From contig DASRFA010000030.1 in the NCBI GenBank assembly GCA_035651755.1, positions 1-50,036 of the forward strand: a DNA stretch of 50,036 bases. The letters run 5' to 3'. Source of the DNA: DASRFA01 sp035651755. GTDB lineage: Bacteria > Desulfobacterota > Binatia > UBA12015. Below the pieces are notes generated by a model. It was given only the letters and a program-made list of their open reading frames with translations. It was not told the DNA's origin and searched no databases. Shown piece after piece: positions 48,001 to 50,036 of this stretch (the first letter of the stretch is position 1; every line of letters begins with the position of its first letter). Made by a program: the position numbers and the translations under genes.

Positions 48001-48864
48001 CCAGCCGGCGACGTCGTCGACGTAGCCGTTGGCGTCATCGTCGATCCCGTTGCCCGGGATCTCGCCCGGGTTCGCCCACATGTTGCCCGCGATGTCCGGG
48101 TGCGCGGCGTCGACGCCGGTGTCGATCACGGCGACCACCGCGCCCGCGCCACGGCCGACGTCCCACGCTTCGCGCGCGTGGATGCGCTCGAGCCCCCACA
48201 TGTCGGCGAACGGCTGGCCCCACGACCCGGACGACGAAACGTACGGATCGTTCGGGACGAGCTGGACCGTCGCCTTCCGGTTCGGCTCCGCCCACTCGAC
48301 CGCGGCGTCGCTCGCGAGCTCGCGCGCGGCCTCGTCCATGTCGAGCCACGGCGACAGCTCGAGGACGTAGATCGACGTCATGTCCGGCGTGGGCGCGACC
48401 GCGCGGCCGGCGGAGCGCGCGGCCCCCGTCCGGCGCGCGCGCCGGTCGCGCTCGGCGCGTCGGCGGGCGGCGATCGTCCCGAGCGCGGCGTCCGAGGCGC
48501 GGAGCGGCCGCACGCCGCGGAGGCCGAAGCGGCGCCCCACGTCGTCCAAGCCGGGAGCGCCGATCGCCGCGCCGATCGCGAGGCCGCGCGCGTAGAGGCA
48601 ATCGAGGCAGGCGCCGACCGTGCGTTTCATCTTGACGATCACGCGACCCGGCGCGTAGCCGAGCTGGTCGAGCGCCGCGCCCGGATCGCCCGGATCGGCG
48701 GCGACCGCCGGCGCAGGAGCGATCGACGTCGGCGGCACGAGGACCGGTGGATCGCTGGCGACGTGTGCGCCGGCCTCGGCGTGCGAGAGGAGCGCCGCGA
48801 CGGCCGCGAAGGCGAGGGTGCGAAGCGAGAGCGTGAGCCGCGAGGGGCGAGCAAAGCGGGCCAT
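45001..48864 (-). CDS. Secreted subtilisin-like protease with VCBS/FG-GAP repeats
   Basis: 1287 aa. Signal peptide (about 1-32), an inhibitor-type propeptide region (about 60-200), then an S8 peptidase: Asp in VIDTGVDAAHPD (near residue 247), His in HGHGTHVAGTIA (near 303), Asn in VAAAGNS, Ser in GTSMASPHVAGVAALV (near 488). Two Ig/FN3-like beta domains follow (about 555-745), then repeats with DLDGDG/DVDGDG calcium motifs (about 770-1285) that build an FG-GAP/VCBS propeller. It should be exported and act on proteins outside the cell, with the propeller binding matrix or surface. GGAGG is six bases before ATG 48864. The gene reads with high GC3 throughout; no frameshift is seen. Confidence 0.92.
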   Translation of the reverse strand: MARFARPSRLTLSLRTLAFAAVAALLSHAEAGAHVASDPPVLVPPTSIAPAPAVAADPGDPGAALDQLGYAPGRVIVKMKRTVGACLDCLYARGLAIGAAIGAPGLDDVGRRFGLRGVRPLRASDAALGTIAARRRAERDRRARRTGAARSAGRAVAPTPDMTSIYVLELSPWLDMDEAARELASDAAVEWAEPNRKATVQLVPNDPYVSSSGSWGQPFADMWGLERIHAREAWDVGRGAGAVVAVIDTGVDAAHPDIAGNMWANPGEIPGNGIDDDANGYVDDVAGWDFTVDDADPFDDHGHGTHVAGTIAATADNAIGVAGIAFEAKIMAVKGLNAYGSGYFESLALAIVYAAENGADVINASWGGFGTSHLIDDAIDTANGLGTVFVAAAGNSNLDVEESRLGPFTPAAHRHAITVAAFDHLDQKAYFSNFGAKIDVAAPGGGDDGGGFEPFRSILSLRSSGAGTDMTGNGRLVVGTRYVRQAGTSMASPHVAGVAALVRGLHPEYSPAQVRQAIRTGADDVGSAGVDVESGYGRVNAAGAVALAALDVEIDSPAPRTLVTGTSLAIDGSASGAGFVSYTVEYGAAPTPATWTVLAGPISTPVSGATLATWDLASVPDGDYVIRVRATNADGDEFQDRTRVVLDHVVITDPAPNTILRPTGSLAIRGTAAGGSFQRFRVEWRQATPDFALGPWRADGIALAGSGNAPVTDGLLATLDTSLFPANTHLDFRIVVTQAGLDAVDDRRNVVLDATLREGWPQRIPGLPQFDSALRLLNHVTIADLDDDGTKEILAAYGDMVWVFRHDGSLMPGWPRTLDQEPTTVLMRRSPAAADLDGDGRLEVVAADSVPAVGYSASSYPNTDIYVWHDDGTPMAGWPKPFRRAYSLDPNDPVFVGGGPRGDFVLSDVDGDGHRDIVAVIGPAVFVIDAQGNVLPGWPQTWPSPWPCLSSQECSESLVAVGDVDGDGRKEIAVVVLGTKNDTDNEAASMLLYASDGSMMPGFPKKVSSLHYGPSNSYPSYTNAPIMADLDGDGRLEIVAMTNSTKLAAFRYTGQPASIRPRKAVGTDNTRCGGFGGGTLKIPPMLEPPTAGDLDGDGAAELLVATHSKSWMWKRSGRGISTTICLAQAPGPDYINAVRGGARPALPGWPVVIPFTGGDHSYGPGPTAIGDIDGDLLPEVVSGSGICGRWDPPQRLEDHVCFPVSAHDRFGHLLPGFPKSVPLPGPTNGVTPAIGDLDGDGLKEIVWVDFAGDVLVWNVPGTPAPEAMQWPMFRHDPGHTGALVANP

Positions 48865-48994
48865 GGCGCACCTCCGAGGCGCCGTTGCCCGTCACGGCGC
48901 TGGGTTGGCGCCCGCCATAGCACGGGCCGCGAGCGCGAAGCGAGCGACTTCGCGGCCGCTGCGAACGGGCCGATTTGCGCCTGACCGGCGCGCG

Positions 48995-49558
48995 TCAGGC
49001 TCGCGCGCGGGTTGCGCGCGCGACGACGGCCGCGACGAAATCCCCCTTGGCCGCCGTGTAGGCGTCGCGGTCGGTCGCGTGGCGGGCGGCGAGCTCGCGC
49101 TTCAAGTCCTCGTAGCGCCGGGCCTCGCGCGGATCGGATCGGAGGGCGTCCCGGAAGAGGAGCCGGCGCTCGACGTCGGGCCCGGGCGTGTGGACGTGGA
49201 CGTGGTGGGTCCGGCGCTGCCCGAAGGGCGGCATGCCCTTCACGAAGAACATGTGGTCGGAGCGCGGGTTGTCCGCCCACCAGACGTAGTCGAGCGACTC
49301 GAGCGGCGTCACCAGGCGGTCCCATCCCGCGCCCGCGTCGACGACGAGCAGCACGTCGATGATCGGCTTCGCCGCGAGGCCCGGGACCGCGGTGCTCCCG
49401 ATGTGGTGGATCGCGGCGTCGATGCCCGCGGGCAGCGCGGCGCGGATCGCACGCGCCTCGCGCTCGTAGAGCTCCGGCCAGGACGGATCGTACGCCACGA
49501 CGTCGACGCGATCGGCGTCCGCGTTGCTCCAGCGGCCGCCGTCGCGCGTGACCTTCAC
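48995..49558 (-). CDS. GrpB/UPF0157 family nucleotidyltransferase-like protein
   Basis: 187 aa. Typical GrpB segments are VVAYDPSWPELYEREARAIRAAL, IHHIGSTAVPGLAAKPIIDVLLVV (the GSTAVPGLxAKPxxD signature), and the HHVHVH strand. The family has a nucleotidyltransferase-like fold; activity is not established in most members. GTG 49558 overlaps the stop of the upstream GFA-family gene by four bases (GTGA), so the two are probably co-translated. Longer upstream frames are shadows of that gene. Confidence 0.9.
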   Translation of the reverse strand: MKVTRDGGRWSNADADRVDVVAYDPSWPELYEREARAIRAALPAGIDAAIHHIGSTAVPGLAAKPIIDVLLVVDAGAGWDRLVTPLESLDYVWWADNPRSDHMFFVKGMPPFGQRRTHHVHVHTPGPDVERRLLFRDALRSDPREARRYEDLKRELAARHATDRDAYTAAKGDFVAAVVARATRARA

Positions 49559-49962
49559 CGATCGCTCCGACGGCGCAGCGACGCGACGTTCGCCTCCCAG
49601 TTGCGCCCGTCGAAGGGCCGGGTCGCGACGCTCCGGACCGTGCCCGGATCGAGGCAGCGGACGTTCACGCTGTAGCCATCGGGATGGGAGCGCGGCACGT
49701 AGAACGACTTGACGCCGCACACCGAGCAGAAGAGGTGCTGCGCGGTGCCGGTGTTGAAGGTGTAGCGGGTGAGCGCCTCCTCGCCCGACAGCAGGCGGAA
49801 GCGGGCGCGCGGGACGATCAGGTGGAGGAAGCCGGTCTTCCCGCACATCGAGCAGTTGCAGTCGGTCGCCTCCACGTCGGCGGGCGCATCGACCTCGAAC
49901 CGGACGCGGCCGCAGTGGCAGCCCCCGGCATGCGTGACGAGCACCGGGTCGTTCGTCGGCAC
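49555..49962 (-). CDS. GFA-family (CENP-V/Gfa-like) zinc-binding protein
   Basis: 135 aa. The zinc-binding Cys residues of the GFA fold are all visible: GGCHCGRVRFEV, CNCSMCGKTG, and LFCSVCGVKSFY. Some members assist the glutathione-formaldehyde adduct reaction; most have no proven activity. The start is GTG 49962 (MPTNDPVLV). It overlaps the GrpB-like gene downstream by four bases and is preceded by the stop of an FAD-linked oxidase 19 bases away, so all three may be one transcript. Confidence 0.9.
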   Translation of the reverse strand: MPTNDPVLVTHAGGCHCGRVRFEVDAPADVEATDCNCSMCGKTGFLHLIVPRARFRLLSGEEALTRYTFNTGTAQHLFCSVCGVKSFYVPRSHPDGYSVNVRCLDPGTVRSVATRPFDGRNWEANVASLRRRSDR

Positions 49963-49981
49963 GTTGGCGGCGGGCGCGTCC

Positions 49982-50036
49982 CTACAGGAGGACGCCGGGG
50001 TTCATGATGCCGTTCGGGTCGAGCGCACGCTTGACG
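49982..50036 (-). CDS. FAD-linked oxidase, C-terminal fragment (cut by window end)
   Basis: The 17 complete codons before the TAG read VKRALDPNGIMNPGVLL. The ALDPNGIMNPG ending is characteristic of the C-terminus of FAD-linked oxidases of the GlcD/D-lactate dehydrogenase/alkyl-DHAP synthase group, which use the C-terminal cap to bind FAD. The gene extends beyond 50036 on the right and only its last codons are here. The specific member cannot be told. Confidence 0.8.
   Translation of the reverse strand, partial: VKRALDPNGIMNPGVLL

Noticed and set aside
45229..48984. A very long plus-strand frame opposite the subtilase gene
   Set aside because: Its composition (Arg/Asp/Val-rich, no domains) is the shadow expected from high GC3 on the other strand; the minus-strand product has a full protease triad.

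Overview
The window is about 50 kb of very GC-rich bacterial chromosome with dense coding and strong GC bias at third codon positions. Many products carry signal peptides or lipoprotein boxes. There is a sigma-54 two-component circuit, a large primary sigma factor, paired M16 peptidases, and many acyl-CoA and acyl-ACP enzymes. The mix of MFE-2-like SDRs, a DmdC-like acyl-CoA dehydrogenase, an F420-type LLM oxidoreductase, Lcl/DUF1566 proteins and VCBS/FG-GAP secreted proteins fits a Gram-negative deltaproteobacteria-like or Binatota-like lineage. That placement is inference and no marker here settles it. I found no rRNA, tRNA, CRISPR array, transposase or prophage.

Layout. 0.2-4.2 kb (minus): an overlapping set of acyl carrier protein, FAD oxidoreductase, AMP-dependent acyl ligase and glycerophosphodiesterase, divergent from a diiron oxygenase (4.4-5.5 kb). 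5.5-7.4 kb: a polytopic membrane protein and a GT2 glycosyltransferase. 7.7-11.1 kb: an NtrC-type regulator and a sensor kinase, divergent from a small secreted EF-hand protein; the space between them holds two outward sigma-54-like promoters around a central dyad, like zraSR/zraP. 11.3-17.3 kb: secreted PHP/DUF3604 protein, DsbA-like lipoprotein, degenerate PaaK-like protein, PQQ-type sugar dehydrogenase, and an SDR. 17.5-20.2 kb: LemA, M48 peptidase and acyl-ACP thioesterase. 20.2-24.6 kb: acyl-CoA dehydrogenase, proS and pyrF. 24.7-28 kb: a secreted S74-chaperone repeat protein, divergent from a tandem Lcl-domain pair with a structured leader. 28-32.5 kb: LLM oxidoreductase, isochorismatase-like hydrolase, and an M16 pair. 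32.8-37.3 kb: rpoD, a small unknown ORF and a secreted beta-propeller protein. 37.5-41.8 kb: clpS-clpA, alpha/beta hydrolase and a ferritin-like protein. 41.8-50 kb: an unknown lipoprotein, a second MFE-2-like SDR, a LMW phosphatase, a 1287-residue subtilase with VCBS repeats, GrpB-family and GFA-family proteins, and the tail end of an FAD-linked oxidase.

Many gene pairs overlap by 1-4 bases (ATGA, GTGA, CTGA, TGATG, TAGTG), which points to translational coupling. The features most worth a second look are the zra-like sigma-54 control region, a long inverted-repeat element present in two near-identical copies with three compensatory base-pair changes plus one decayed copy, and the ACP-centred cluster at the left end.
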